In this document: positions 39,619-47,422 of the stretch, in pieces | Layout of the letters: each line of letters opens with the position of its first letter | Position numbering within the stretch: the stretch's first letter is position 1 | DNA from: Sinomonas terrae | Lineage (GTDB): Bacteria; Actinomycetota; Actinomycetes; Actinomycetales; Micrococcaceae | Direction: 5' to 3' | DNA: 64,000 nucleotides | NCBI RefSeq assembly: GCF_022539255.1 | Contig: NZ_JAKZBV010000001.1 | Location: 3,224,001-3,288,000 of the forward strand | The notes under the pieces: model-generated | Seen by the model: only the letters and a program-made list of their open reading frames with translations | Databases searched by the model: none | Told to the model about the DNA's origin: nothing | Position numbers and translations under genes: made by a program

Positions 39619-39622
39619 GTGG

Positions 39623-39651
39623 TAACGCAGCAGTAACGCGGAAATAACGGG
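39623..39651 (+). promoter_or_regulatory. Three 11-bp-phased heptamers, candidate SARP sites
   Basis: TAACGCA (39623), TAACGCG (39634) and TAACGGG (39645) are separated by exactly 4 bases, giving the 11-bp phase typical of SARP binding. A TTGACT at 39659-39664 could be the -35 element of the first peptide gene 76 bases upstream of its ATG. The link to the SARP at 37.9 kb is inference. Confidence 0.5.
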
Positions 39652-39726
39652 GGTTCGCTTGACTCTCATTAGCGATTAATCCCAATCGCATTCCTGAGAA
39701 AAGCCAAGACCTAGGAGTTGAGTTTC

Positions 39727-39918
39727 ATGACCAAGCTCACCGCCGAAGAACTCGCCGCCGAGACAGTCGAGTTGCTCCCCGATCGGGACACACTTTCCAC
39801 GAGCTCCTTCAACTGGGCCGGAATCAACGCGTCCAACTCATCGCTTGCGCTGAATCTGCTCGCCGTCCATTCGACCGCTCTCAGCAACGCGACGCAGACC
39901 ATCCTGGTCATGCAGTAG
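39727..39918 (+). CDS. Small peptide 1 of the LP[DE]RDTLST family
   Basis: 63 aa, ATG 39727 with AGGAG nine bases upstream. The first 25 residues are an acidic, helical leader (TAEELAAETVELLPDRDTLS) shared with the peptides at 41.8 and 42.2 kb. The remaining 38 residues (SSFNWAGINASNSSLALN, then an Ala/Leu stretch, ending SNATQTILVMQ) have no charged residue and no cysteine. This leader/core split resembles precursors of ribosomally made peptides. No signal peptide. Next gene is the M50-like protease, 143 bases on. Function unknown. Confidence 0.75.
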   Translation: MTKLTAEELAAETVELLPDRDTLSTSSFNWAGINASNSSLALNLLAVHSTALSNATQTILVMQ

Positions 39919-40061
39919 CACGCACCAGGCGCCTGCGATTGGTACTTCGGCCGTGGCGCCGCCGGCCCAGAACGACGGCGCCGCGCCCGAACCAGGGGTC
40001 ATGCAGCCCGACCCACAGGTCATGAAACCCGGGCATGAGTTCCTGAAAGAGGAGGAGCCAG

Positions 40062-41411
40062 ATGACAATGACGGCCGCGCCTCCTTCCGCGCCGCAGCGT
40101 TGGCAGCGGGCAAGCGGGGTTCAGCTGCTTGGAATCGTGAACGGATCCGGCCTCAACCACAGCACTTATCTCGTGCGCCGAGCCGACGGCCAGGTCGTAC
40201 AGCTCACCGAACTCCTGCACAGCATCGTTCGGGAGGCTGCAAAGCCGCTCCCATCCGACGAACTCGCGCGGAGGGTCAGCAGCAATTTCGGTCGCGAGCT
40301 GGACGTGGAAGGGCTGACCCTCCTGGCCGAGGCGAAGCTCGAACCCCTCGGCCTCATCGAGCGCCCCGGGAAGAGCCCCGCCGCGCCGCCCCCCTCGGCC
40401 GCTCCCCTGCTCGCGCTGACCGTGAAGGCCACGGTCCTGCGGGCAGCGCAGGTCGAGCGCATCGCTTCACTGCTCAGCAAGCTGTACGCACCACCCGTCG
40501 TCGTCCTCGCGTGCCTTGCCCTGATCGCCCTGGACGCACGCCTCTTCCTCGGCACCGACGTCCTGGAAGCGCTCTCGTCAGTTCTCCTGACCCCCACGTT
40601 GCTACTTCTGTTCTTCGCCCTCGTGACGGCCGGCGGCCTAGTCCATGAAATGGGGCATGCCGCCGCGTGCCGCTACGGGGGTGCCACTCCGGGCGTCATC
40701 GGCGTGGGCCTCTATCTCGTTTTTCCCGCGTTCTTCACGGACGTCACGGATTCCTACCGCCTCAGCCGGGGAGGAAGGATCCGCACCGACCTGGGCGGCC
40801 TGTACTTCCATCTCTGGTGGGTGCTCTGCGCAGGGGCCGGCTATCTGCTGACCGGCAGCCCACTCCTCCTGCTGCTTGCAATCGTCACTCAGCTCCAGAT
40901 GGCCCAGCAGCTCCCCCCGACCATCCGGCTCGACGGCTATTTCGTCCTCTCCGACATCGCCGGGGTCCCCGACCTCTTCGCACGAGTGGCACCTGTGCTC
41001 CGGAGCCTCATCCCCGGCCGTCAAGCAGACGCTCGGGTTCGGGAGCTCCGCCCCGCAGCCCGAAGGATCGTGACGGCCTGGGTCCTCGCCGTCGTGCCGT
41101 TCCTCGCCGGCGTCCTTGTCTGGCTCGCGCTGAGCCTTCCAACCATCCTCACCGAGACCGCAACAGCCATCGTCGCCCACGTCAGCCGGCTCTCGGTTTC
41201 CCTCGCCCTTGGGCAACCGCTCGATGCCATCATGTCGCTCCTCGCGATGACGCTGTTGGCCCTGCCGGCTGTCGGCTCGTTGCTGATCCTCGCGAGGTTG
41301 GCGACCTCCATCATCCATGTGGCGGCCGGCCGCATGGCGCCGCCCATCATTCGCTACAAGCCGCGCCACGCTGCCACACCTGGGCGATTCCGGCTCGGCT
41401 ACCACTTCTGA
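40062..41411 (+). CDS. Membrane M50-like peptide zinc metalloprotease with PqqD-like N-terminus
   Basis: 449 aa. Residues 1-110 are soluble and look like a small winged-helix/PqqD-type domain ('YLVRRADGQVVQLTELLHSI', 'LARRVSSNFGRELDVEGL'), the kind of fold that binds leader peptides. Then a membrane domain with six or more helices carrying the HExxH site (GGLVHEMGHAAACRYGG, H195-E196-H199) and the second motif RLDGYFVLSDIAG (Asp291), as in site-2-protease/YydH proteins. A cytoplasmic-side loop has 'FFTDVTDSYRLSRGGRIRTD'. ATG with GAGGAGGAG upstream. It lies among four small peptide genes, which are its likely substrates (inference). Confidence 0.82.
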   Translation: MTMTAAPPSAPQRWQRASGVQLLGIVNGSGLNHSTYLVRRADGQVVQLTELLHSIVREAAKPLPSDELARRVSSNFGRELDVEGLTLLAEAKLEPLGLIERPGKSPAAPPPSAAPLLALTVKATVLRAAQVERIASLLSKLYAPPVVVLACLALIALDARLFLGTDVLEALSSVLLTPTLLLLFFALVTAGGLVHEMGHAAACRYGGATPGVIGVGLYLVFPAFFTDVTDSYRLSRGGRIRTDLGGLYFHLWWVLCAGAGYLLTGSPLLLLLAIVTQLQMAQQLPPTIRLDGYFVLSDIAGVPDLFARVAPVLRSLIPGRQADARVRELRPAARRIVTAWVLAVVPFLAGVLVWLALSLPTILTETATAIVAHVSRLSVSLALGQPLDAIMSLLAMTLLALPAVGSLLILARLATSIIHVAAGRMAPPIIRYKPRHAATPGRFRLGYHF

Positions 41412-41503
41412 GGCCCACGCTGTCATCACGGAAGGCGGGCGACCGAAATGACCACGTCCACGGCAAAACCCCGGGCATCTCCTTGCCAGCAGCGAGGCGC
41501 GGC

Positions 41504-41668
41504 GTGGCGGACGCCAGCGCCTCAGCGCTCGGACGCAACATCGCCTTGGCCGTCACACTGTCCGAATCAATGGCCTGGCCGAACCAGTCGCCTTGGCCGA
41601 ACCAGTCACACTGGCTGAACCAGTCGCACTGGCCGAATCAGTCGCACTGGCCGAATCAGCAGAGTTAA
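41504..41668 (+). CDS. Peptide with five tandem WPNQS-type hexapeptides (start uncertain)
   Basis: The frame ends in WPNQSP, WPNQSH, WLNQSH, WPNQSH, WPNQQS and stops at 41668; the five 18-bp units lie at 41576-41665. Upstream in frame are 'VADASASALGRNIALAVTLS' and, further, 'GISLPAARRG'. GTG 41504 is the nearest start (54 aa). A better start is ATG 41448 with GGAAGG before it, but it is in a different frame: inserting one base near the AAAA/CCCC runs at 41464-41472 would fuse it as MTTSTAKTPGISLPAARRG. So either the start is internal or one base is missing. No cysteine. Function unknown. Confidence 0.5.
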   Translation: MADASASALGRNIALAVTLSESMAWPNQSPWPNQSHWLNQSHWPNQSHWPNQQS

Positions 41669-41762
41669 TCAAAGTTGAAGACGCGCCCGGCGTCGGTTCC
41701 CCGCCCGGCGCCGGGTGCCTCGGCTGAAGCCGGGTGCTCCCTGCTCAAAAAGGAGAAAACCG

Positions 41763-41960
41763 ATGATGGCATTCACGATGGCCGAACTGGCCGAAGAACG
41801 CGCCGATATGCTTCCCGAGCGCGACACCCTGTCTACCGGAATCAATATCAACGTCGCACCCGTCATCGCGTTCAATTTCGCGCTGGCAGTCAACGCCGCG
41901 ACGATCAATTCCACCGCGACAGCCAATGCCGGCCAGTGGCTGGCACTAGCCCAACCCTGA
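41763..41960 (+). CDS. Small peptide 2 of the LP[DE]RDTLST family
   Basis: 65 aa from the first of two adjacent ATGs, behind AAAGGAGAAAA. The leader TMAELAEERADMLPERDTLS aligns without gaps to peptides 1 and 3. The core (GININVAPVIAFNFALAVN, then NSTATANAGQ, ending LALAQP) is uncharged, rich in Ala, Asn, Val and Ile, and lacks the ATQT motif that peptides 1 and 3 share. It is the most divergent of the three. No cysteine or signal peptide. It lies between the WPNQ-repeat peptide and peptide 3. Confidence 0.72.
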   Translation: MMAFTMAELAEERADMLPERDTLSTGININVAPVIAFNFALAVNAATINSTATANAGQWLALAQP

Positions 41961-42039
41961 CAACCAAGCGACCCTGACGACGCAAAGCGACCGGGAACCG
42001 GCGCCCTGCCGTGGCCGAGGGACCGGCTCGGCGCCCGGA

Positions 42040-42071
42040 CCGGCATTCGAAACAACCGGCATTCGAAACGC
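42040..42071 (+). repeat. Two tandem copies of a 16-bp unit
   Basis: CCGGCATTCGAAAC plus two bases at 42040-42055 and 42056-42071, in the leader of peptide 3. The 70 bases that follow are unusually A-rich for this genome (AACAACCGAAGTAACAACAA), probably an open leader region before the ribosome site. Confidence 0.85.
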
Positions 42072-42149
42072 CGCCAGGCGATTCTCATTGAAACAACCGA
42101 AGTAACAACAATCCAAATCACAAAAAATCACGAAGGAGAGATGATCAGA

Positions 42150-42335
42150 ATGACCAAGATCACAGCCGCCGAACTCGCCGCCGAGACCGCCGAGGCCCTG
42201 CCGGACCGCGACACCCTGTCGACCTACGACTGGGCCAGCGTGACCGCGATCAATTCGTCGACCGCCGCCAATGTGGCTGCCCTCTGGTCGGCGGCGGCCA
42301 GCCACGCCACCCAGACGGTCGCGATTTTCCAGTAG
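42150..42335 (+). CDS. Small peptide 3 of the LP[DE]RDTLST family
   Basis: 61 aa from ATG 42150, nine bases from AAGGAGAG (an ATG at 42141 is too close to it). The start MTK[I/L]TA and the leader TAAELAAETAEALPDRDTLS are nearly identical to peptide 1. The core begins YDWASVTAINSSTAANVA and ends SHATQTVAIFQ, aligning to SNATQTILVMQ in peptide 1. Apart from one Asp at its start, the core has no acidic or strongly basic residue. Its last codons and stop fall in the first copy of a 17-bp tandem repeat. Followed by a strong terminator, so it ends the locus. Confidence 0.75.
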   Translation: MTKITAAELAAETAEALPDRDTLSTYDWASVTAINSSTAANVAALWSAAASHATQTVAIFQ

Positions 42336-42374
42336 CACTGGCTTTCCAGTAGCACTGGCTTTCCAGTAGCACTG
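42326..42374 (+). repeat. 17-bp tandem repeat, about three copies, overlapping a stop codon
   Basis: TTTCCAGTAGCACTGGC at 42326 and 42343, with a third, shortened copy from 42360. The first copy contains the Phe-Gln-stop codons of peptide 3. Confidence 0.9.
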
Positions 42375-42378
42375 CGAC

Positions 42379-42408
42379 GGGGAGGGGTGGCTGCAGCCAC
42401 CCCTCCCC
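42379..42408. terminator. Perfect 30-bp palindrome, bidirectional terminator
   Basis: GGGGAGGGGTGGCTG followed by its exact complement, between the convergent ends of the peptide locus (plus) and purH (minus). Two T follow on the plus side. Confidence 0.75.
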
Positions 42409-42442
42409 TTGGTCGTCGAGAGCACCGATCAGTGGAAACCGA

Positions 42443-44113
42443 TCAGTGGAAGAAGTGCCGTGACCCCGTGAAGTACATCGTCACGCCGGCGTCCTTCGCG
42501 GCCGCGATGACCTCTTCGTCGCGTACCGAGCCGCCTGGCTGGACGACAGCCTTGACCCCGGCATCGATGAGGATCTGCAGGCCGTCCGCGAACGGGAAGA
42601 ATGCGTCCGAGGCAGCGACAGCGCCACGGGCCCGCTCGGGCGCCGAGTTCGCATCGCCGCCCGAGGCGCCCCCGGCGGAGTCGACGTTCGACTCGACGGC
42701 GACCCCCAGGGTGTTCGCCCGCTCGACGGCGAGGCGGCACGAGTCGACCCGGTTGACCTGCCCCATGCCGACACCGACCGACGCGCGATCCTTCGCGAGC
42801 AGGATGGCGTTCGACTTCGCGGCGCGGGAAGCGCGCCATGCGAAGGCGAGATCCGCGAGCGTTGCCTCGTCGGCAGCCTCGCCGCTCGCAAGCGTCCAGT
42901 TGGCGGGCTCGTCACCCTCCGCGTCCAGGCGGTCCGAGGACTGCACGAGCATGCCCCCGGAGATCTGCCGGAACTCGGTCGGGTAGCGGTCATAGCCCTC
43001 CGGAAGCGCGAGGAGGCGGATGTTCTTCTTCTTGGAGAGGATCTCGACTGCATCGGGCTCGAAGTCGGGCGCGACGACAACCTCGGTGAAGATCCCGGAG
43101 AGCGTCTCGGCCATGCCCTTCGTGACCGTCCTGTTGGCCGCGACGACTCCGCCATAGGCGGAGACAGGGTCGCACGCGTGGGCCTTGCGGTGCGCGTCCG
43201 CGATCGGGTCCTCGGCCCCGGGCGTGGCGACGGCAATGCCACACGGGTTCGCATGCTTGATAATCGCCACGGCCGGCTCGGCGAAATCGAACGCGGCACG
43301 CAGCGCCGCATCCGCATCCACGAAGTTGTTGTAGCTCATCGCCTTGCCGTGGAGCTGATCGGCCTGCGCGATGCCGGCAGGCGCCGCCTTGTCGACATAC
43401 AGCGCGGCCTGCTGGTGTGGGTTCTCGCCGTAGCGGAGCACCTCGGACCGCTCGAGGGCGAGGCCCGCGTAGGCCGGCCACTTCACCACGCCTTCCGCGT
43501 CCTCGTCGAGGAACTGGCTGGCGGTCCAGGTCGCGACCGCAGTGTCGTAGGCCGCGGTGTGCGCGAAGGCCTTCGCCGCGAGCCGCTGCCTCGTCTTGAG
43601 GTCGAACCCGCCCTCCGCGGCAGCCGTCACCACTTCGCCGTAGAACGAGGGGTCGACGACGACGGCGACCGCAGCGTGGTTCTTCGCCGCCGAGCGGACC
43701 ATGGCCGGGCCCCCGATGTCGATCTGCTCGACGACGGCGTCCAGCTCGGCTCCCGAGCGAACCGTCTCCACGAACGGGTAGAGATTGACCACGACCAGGT
43801 CGAACGCCTCGATCCCCATCTGTTCGAGCGTCTCCATGTGCGCCGGGACGCGCCGGTCCGCGAGGATCCCGCCGTGCACGCGCGGATGCAGGGTCTTGAC
43901 GCGCCCGTCGAGCATCTCAGGTGAGCCGGTGACCTCCTCGACCTCCTGCACCGGGATCCCGACGGCGGCGATCTTCTTCGCCGTCGAACCGGTCGAGACG
44001 ATGCGCACGCCGGCAGCATGGAGCCCCGTGGCGAGGTCTTCGAGACCGGTCTTGTCGTAGACGGAGATCAGGGCGCGACGGATGGGAACACGGTCAAGCT
44101 GGATCACAGTCAC
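42443..44113 (-). CDS. purH: Bifunctional AICAR formyltransferase / IMP cyclohydrolase
   Basis: Last two steps of purine synthesis, AICAR to FAICAR to IMP. 556 aa. N-terminal IMP cyclohydrolase ('[20 protein letters not shown]', '[16 protein letters not shown]', '[19 protein letters not shown]'), then AICARFT with '[16 protein letters not shown]', '[18 protein letters not shown]', '[13 protein letters not shown]' (catalytic Lys-His) and C-terminal '[20 protein letters not shown]'. GTG 44113 starts at [13 protein letters not shown]; a 17-codon upstream extension is unlikely. Usually next to purN; here 5 kb away. No ZTP riboswitch is visible upstream. Confidence 0.96.
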   Translation of the reverse strand: MTVIQLDRVPIRRALISVYDKTGLEDLATGLHAAGVRIVSTGSTAKKIAAVGIPVQEVEEVTGSPEMLDGRVKTLHPRVHGGILADRRVPAHMETLEQMGIEAFDLVVVNLYPFVETVRSGAELDAVVEQIDIGGPAMVRSAAKNHAAVAVVVDPSFYGEVVTAAAEGGFDLKTRQRLAAKAFAHTAAYDTAVATWTASQFLDEDAEGVVKWPAYAGLALERSEVLRYGENPHQQAALYVDKAAPAGIAQADQLHGKAMSYNNFVDADAALRAAFDFAEPAVAIIKHANPCGIAVATPGAEDPIADAHRKAHACDPVSAYGGVVAANRTVTKGMAETLSGIFTEVVVAPDFEPDAVEILSKKKNIRLLALPEGYDRYPTEFRQISGGMLVQSSDRLDAEGDEPANWTLASGEAADEATLADLAFAWRASRAAKSNAILLAKDRASVGVGMGQVNRVDSCRLAVERANTLGVAVESNVDSAGGASGGDANSAPERARGAVAASDAFFPFADGLQILIDAGVKAVVQPGGSVRDEEVIAAAKDAGVTMYFTGSRHFFH

Positions 44114-44324
44114 TCGTCTCTCTCGCGCACGGCACATCACTGCGTCTGCAGCGAGATGGGGCACGGTGTCGGGGGCAGTTCGGGCTCATTCTATCGAGCG
44201 CCGTCGTCCATGGATCGTCTCCGTGGACCGTCGCGAGCGCGGGCGCTTGTTTCCCTCATCCCCGAAGGGGGATGACTCTGTGGCCGGGAATCAGCAGTGA
44301 ACGCGCGAGGAAGGCGAACCCGCC

Positions 44325-45473
44325 ATGCAAGCAATGGTCTATCGCGGCCCGTACAAGATTCGGGTCGAGGAAAAGGACATCCCCAAGATCGAGCACCCGA
44401 ACGACGCCATCGTCCGGGTAACCCTCGGCGCAATCTGCGGATCCGACCTGCACCTTTACCACGGCATGATGCCGGACACCCGCGTGGGGACGACCTTCGG
44501 CCACGAATTCATCGGCGTCGTGGAAGAAGTCGGGCCCTCAGTACAGAATCTGAAGAAGGGCGACCGCGTCATGGTCCCCTTCAACGTGTATTGCGGTTCG
44601 TGCTATTTCTGCGCACGCGGCCTGTATTCGAACTGCCACAATGTGAACCCGAACGCGACCGCGGTCGGCGGCATCTACGGCTACTCCCACACCTGCGGCG
44701 GGTACGACGGCGGCCAGAGCCAGTTCGTGCGCGTTCCCTTCGCCGACGTCGGGCCTACGCTGATTCCAGACTGGATGGACGATGAGGACGCTGTGCTCCT
44801 CACCGACGCATGCCCGACGGGCTATTTCGGTGCGCAGCTCGGCGACATCAGCGAGGGCGATACCGTCGTCGTATTCGGCGCCGGCCCCGTGGGCCTCTTT
44901 GCCGCGAAATCGTCCTGGCTCATGGGCGCCGGGCGCGTCATCGTCGTCGACCATCTCGAATACCGCCTCGAGAAGGCCCGCACTTTCGCGCACGCGGAGA
45001 CGTACAACTTCACCGAATACGACGACATCGTGCTCCAGCTGAAGAAGGACACCGGGTACCTCGGGGCCGACGTCGCCATCGACGCCGCCGGCGCTGAAGC
45101 AGATGGCAACCTCTTCCAGCACATCACTGCCGCCAAGCTCAAGCTCCAGGGCGGCTCGCCCATCGCGCTCAATTGGGCGATCGACGCCGTCCGAAAGGGC
45201 GGGACGGTCTCCGTTCTGGGCGCCTACGGGCCGGTGTTCAGTGCCGTCAAGTTCGGCGACGCGATGAACAAGGGCCTCACAATCCGCTCCAACCAGTGCC
45301 CGGTCAAGCGCCAGTGGCCCCGGCTGTTCGAGCACATCCGGAACGGGTACCTCAAACCGAGCGAGATCGTCACCCACCGGATCCCGCTCGAGCACATCGC
45401 GGAGGGCTATCACATCTTCTCCGCCAAGCTCGACGGCTGCATCAAGCCGCTCATCCTCCCGAACGCCGCCTGA
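44325..45473 (+). CDS. Zinc-dependent alcohol dehydrogenase (formaldehyde dehydrogenase-like)
   Basis: 382 aa medium-chain dehydrogenase. Catalytic zinc ligands in 'GAICGSDLHLYHG' and 'TTFGHEFIGVVEEVG', structural zinc Cys cluster in 'CGSCYFCARGLYSNCHN', and NAD motif 'VVVFGAGPVGLFAAKSSWLM'. The long insertion 'NATAVGGIYGYSHTCGGYDG' is like glutathione-independent formaldehyde dehydrogenase / threonine-type enzymes. Substrate uncertain. It heads a plus-strand group of small stress-type genes between purH and the exporter. Confidence 0.9.
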   Translation: MQAMVYRGPYKIRVEEKDIPKIEHPNDAIVRVTLGAICGSDLHLYHGMMPDTRVGTTFGHEFIGVVEEVGPSVQNLKKGDRVMVPFNVYCGSCYFCARGLYSNCHNVNPNATAVGGIYGYSHTCGGYDGGQSQFVRVPFADVGPTLIPDWMDDEDAVLLTDACPTGYFGAQLGDISEGDTVVVFGAGPVGLFAAKSSWLMGAGRVIVVDHLEYRLEKARTFAHAETYNFTEYDDIVLQLKKDTGYLGADVAIDAAGAEADGNLFQHITAAKLKLQGGSPIALNWAIDAVRKGGTVSVLGAYGPVFSAVKFGDAMNKGLTIRSNQCPVKRQWPRLFEHIRNGYLKPSEIVTHRIPLEHIAEGYHIFSAKLDGCIKPLILPNAA

Positions 45474-45484
45474 GAGGGAATACC

Positions 45485-46060
45485 ATGCCCTACACAGCCG
45501 AAAGGCCCTACCAGAATCCCTCCCCCGATGAGCTCCGGGCCCGCATCCCCGGATGGGGAGCGGACCTCGACCCACGGGACAGGCCCTCGGTGCCGCGGGA
45601 GAAGTACGATCCCGGTGCGACCGGGGCGCATTGGGACTTCCCGGAACGTCAGCCGGGGGACGAATCGCGCGAACGCTCGCTCGAGCACAAGTTCGTCACA
45701 CCCGTCTTCGGAACCTCCGTTCCGCTCAAAGGAGCCTCGGGAGCAATCCGGAGGTTCGCGTACGAGAGATTCAGCGAAGGACGCGCCGCCCACTGGCTCC
45801 TCCTCATCCTGGGTGACCGCGTCGATGCGTGGGAGTCCCACGCGCGGTCCTTCGTGAGCACTCGGCCCGACAATCCCGTCACGGAGACCGGAGTCCTTTC
45901 AGAGGCTGGCCATCACCCCATCTCGTCACGCTTCGGACAGAAGCGCTCGGACCTCTCCCACATCTGGATGGACCCGCTCATCGTCGCCGGACCTTGGCTT
46001 GCAGCACCGGTCATCGCCGTGGGCGTCCGAGCGCTGCTCCGACGCCGCCACGCCTCCTAG
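45485..46060 (+). CDS. Hypothetical protein with C-terminal hydrophobic helix
   Basis: 191 aa, ATG 45485, 11 bases after the dehydrogenase. The first 70 residues are Pro/Asp/Arg-rich (PNQNPSP-like, 'RPSVPREKYDPGATGAHWDF'). The middle has 'GAIRRFAYERFSEGRAAHWL', which could be an amphipathic helix followed by a hydrophobic 'LLLILGDRVDAWE'. The C-terminal 'DPLIVAGPWLAAPVIAVGVR' helix is membrane-like and ends in basic residues. No domain recognised. Proximity suggests an operon with the dehydrogenase. Confidence 0.7.
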   Translation: MPYTAERPYQNPSPDELRARIPGWGADLDPRDRPSVPREKYDPGATGAHWDFPERQPGDESRERSLEHKFVTPVFGTSVPLKGASGAIRRFAYERFSEGRAAHWLLLILGDRVDAWESHARSFVSTRPDNPVTETGVLSEAGHHPISSRFGQKRSDLSHIWMDPLIVAGPWLAAPVIAVGVRALLRRRHAS

Positions 46061-46185
46061 AAACCCCATCCAGCAACAACTGCATGCCTTAGTACGACTT
46101 GCCCTACAACCACACGGCTGACAATCATGGCGGGCCTCCCTAGGCTGGAGGCGCATGCCGCACGCCGGGAACGAAGGAGACCATC

Positions 46186-46632
46186 ATGGGATTTTCGCCG
46201 AGCCACGCCATCCTCCGCCTCGTCACAGGGGCGTACCTGATCAATTCGGGCGTCTCGAAGCTCTCACTCGACGAGGAGCGGGCTGCCGCGCTCCAAGGGA
46301 TGGCGGCCAACGCCATCCCGCAGGTCAAGCAGATCCCCGCCGCGACGTTCGGCAAGGCTCTCGCCGCGGGCGAGATCGCGCTTGGAGGTGCGCTCGTGCT
46401 CCCCATCGTGCCGACCAAGCTCGCTGGGCTGGGCCTCAGCGCGTTCGGGGCCGGCCTCGTCGCCGTCTACGTGAAGACGCCGGGCCTCACCGAAGCTGAC
46501 GGGATCCGGCCAACCCAGGCTGGCGTCGCGATGGCGAAGGACACGTGGCTCGCGGCCATCGGCATCGCTCTCGTCCTCAACCGGAAGCGCCGCAAGGTCG
46601 TGAAGGCCGTCAAGAGCCCCAAGCGGTCCTGA
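46186..46632 (+). CDS. Small DoxX-like membrane protein
   Basis: 148 aa, ATG after GAAGGAGACC. Helices: 'AILRLVTGAYLINSGVSKLS', 'ALAAGEIALGGALVLPIVPT', 'KLAGLGLSAFGAGLVAVYV' and 'DTWLAAIGIALVLNR', then a basic tail. The four-helix pattern with an N-terminal 'RLVTGAYLINSGVSKL' recalls DoxX/SURF4 proteins, whose roles are mostly unknown. No cysteine. It stands alone, with a 125-base upstream gap. Confidence 0.6.
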   Translation: MGFSPSHAILRLVTGAYLINSGVSKLSLDEERAAALQGMAANAIPQVKQIPAATFGKALAAGEIALGGALVLPIVPTKLAGLGLSAFGAGLVAVYVKTPGLTEADGIRPTQAGVAMAKDTWLAAIGIALVLNRKRRKVVKAVKSPKRS

Positions 46633-46792
46633 GAGGCGCTGCACCGGCCGTTGACCCTCCCCACGGCCCGTGCCTACGGTGGACGGGTGCCAGCACGGCA
46701 CGGTCAGGTCAAGCAATGGCCACCGCCCAAGTCCTTCCGGGGACCCGACCGCGGTCCTCGTTTCCGACGCAGCCCAAGCCAAGGAGAGCGCC

Positions 46793-47323
46793 ATGGCCAC
46801 CGTCCGCCAGTCCGTCGATGTCAACGTCCCTGTTTCCCAGGCCTACAACCAGTGGACCCAGTTCGAGTCCTTCCCCGAGTTCATGGGAGGGGTCGAGTCA
46901 GTCGTCCAGCGGGACGACACACACCTCCACTGGACCACGAAAGTCGCCGGTCAGACCCGCGAGTTCGACACGGTGGTCACCGAGCAGCAACCAGACCAGC
47001 GCGTCGCGTGGAACAGCGTCGACGGCGTGGAGCATGCCGGCGTGGTGACGTTCGAGTCCCTCGGCCCCGAAACGACCCGCATCAACGTCGAGTTCCAGTG
47101 GGATCCGGACTCGGCGGTCGAGAAGATCGGTTCCTTCTTCGGGGCCGACGACCTCCAAGTCCGGTCCGACCTCAAGAAGTTCAAGGAGTTCATCGAGTCG
47201 CGAGGCACCGAAACCGGCGCGTGGAGGGGCCAAGTCGACTCCACTCCGCAGTCGGGCGAGGTGTTCGGCTCCGGTACAAATGCCGCAGGAACCGAATCGG
47301 GAGACGAGGGCGCAGGCATCTAG
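46793..47323 (+). CDS. SRPBCC (START-like) family protein
   Basis: 176 aa, ATG after AAGGAGAG. 'VRQSVDVNVPVSQAYNQWTQ' and 'FESFPEFMGGVESVVQRDDT' are the polyketide-cyclase/dehydrase-type START opening, followed by strands and the C-terminal helix 'FFGADDLQVRSDLKKFKEFI'. The last 30 residues are Gly/Ser/Glu-rich and disordered. Such cyclase-like proteins bind hydrophobic ligands; ligand unknown. Confidence 0.82.
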   Translation: MATVRQSVDVNVPVSQAYNQWTQFESFPEFMGGVESVVQRDDTHLHWTTKVAGQTREFDTVVTEQQPDQRVAWNSVDGVEHAGVVTFESLGPETTRINVEFQWDPDSAVEKIGSFFGADDLQVRSDLKKFKEFIESRGTETGAWRGQVDSTPQSGEVFGSGTNAAGTESGDEGAGI

Positions 47324-47377
47324 AACCCCGCGCCGTCGGCCGTTTCGCGCCGTCGGCTAGAACCCCGCGCCGTCGGC
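47321..47377. repeat. Two direct copies of a 20-bp GC-rich unit
   Basis: TAGAACCCCGCGCCGTCGGC at 47321-47340 (starting with the stop codon of the SRPBCC gene) and again at 47358-47377. The copies sit just before a large inverted repeat. Confidence 0.85.
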
Positions 47378-47422
47378 CGCTGGATCCGCCGGGACGCCTC
47401 ACGCGTCCCGGCGGATCCAGCG
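47378..47422. terminator. Perfect 20-bp inverted repeat between convergent genes
   Basis: Arms 47378-47397 and 47403-47422 with a 5-base loop. It overlaps the last codons and stop of the minus-strand permease and follows the SRPBCC gene, so can serve both strands. Confidence 0.7.

Noticed and set aside
39953..40061. Possible short gene with 'VMQPDPQVMKPGHEFLKEEE' between peptide 1 and the protease
   Set aside because: No stop before the protease gene, no convincing ribosome site, and the frame continues as a shadow to 40648.
44114..44324. ZTP riboswitch before purH
   Set aside because: Neither the GCGACUGGCG half nor the CGCCUGGGC half is present on the minus strand.
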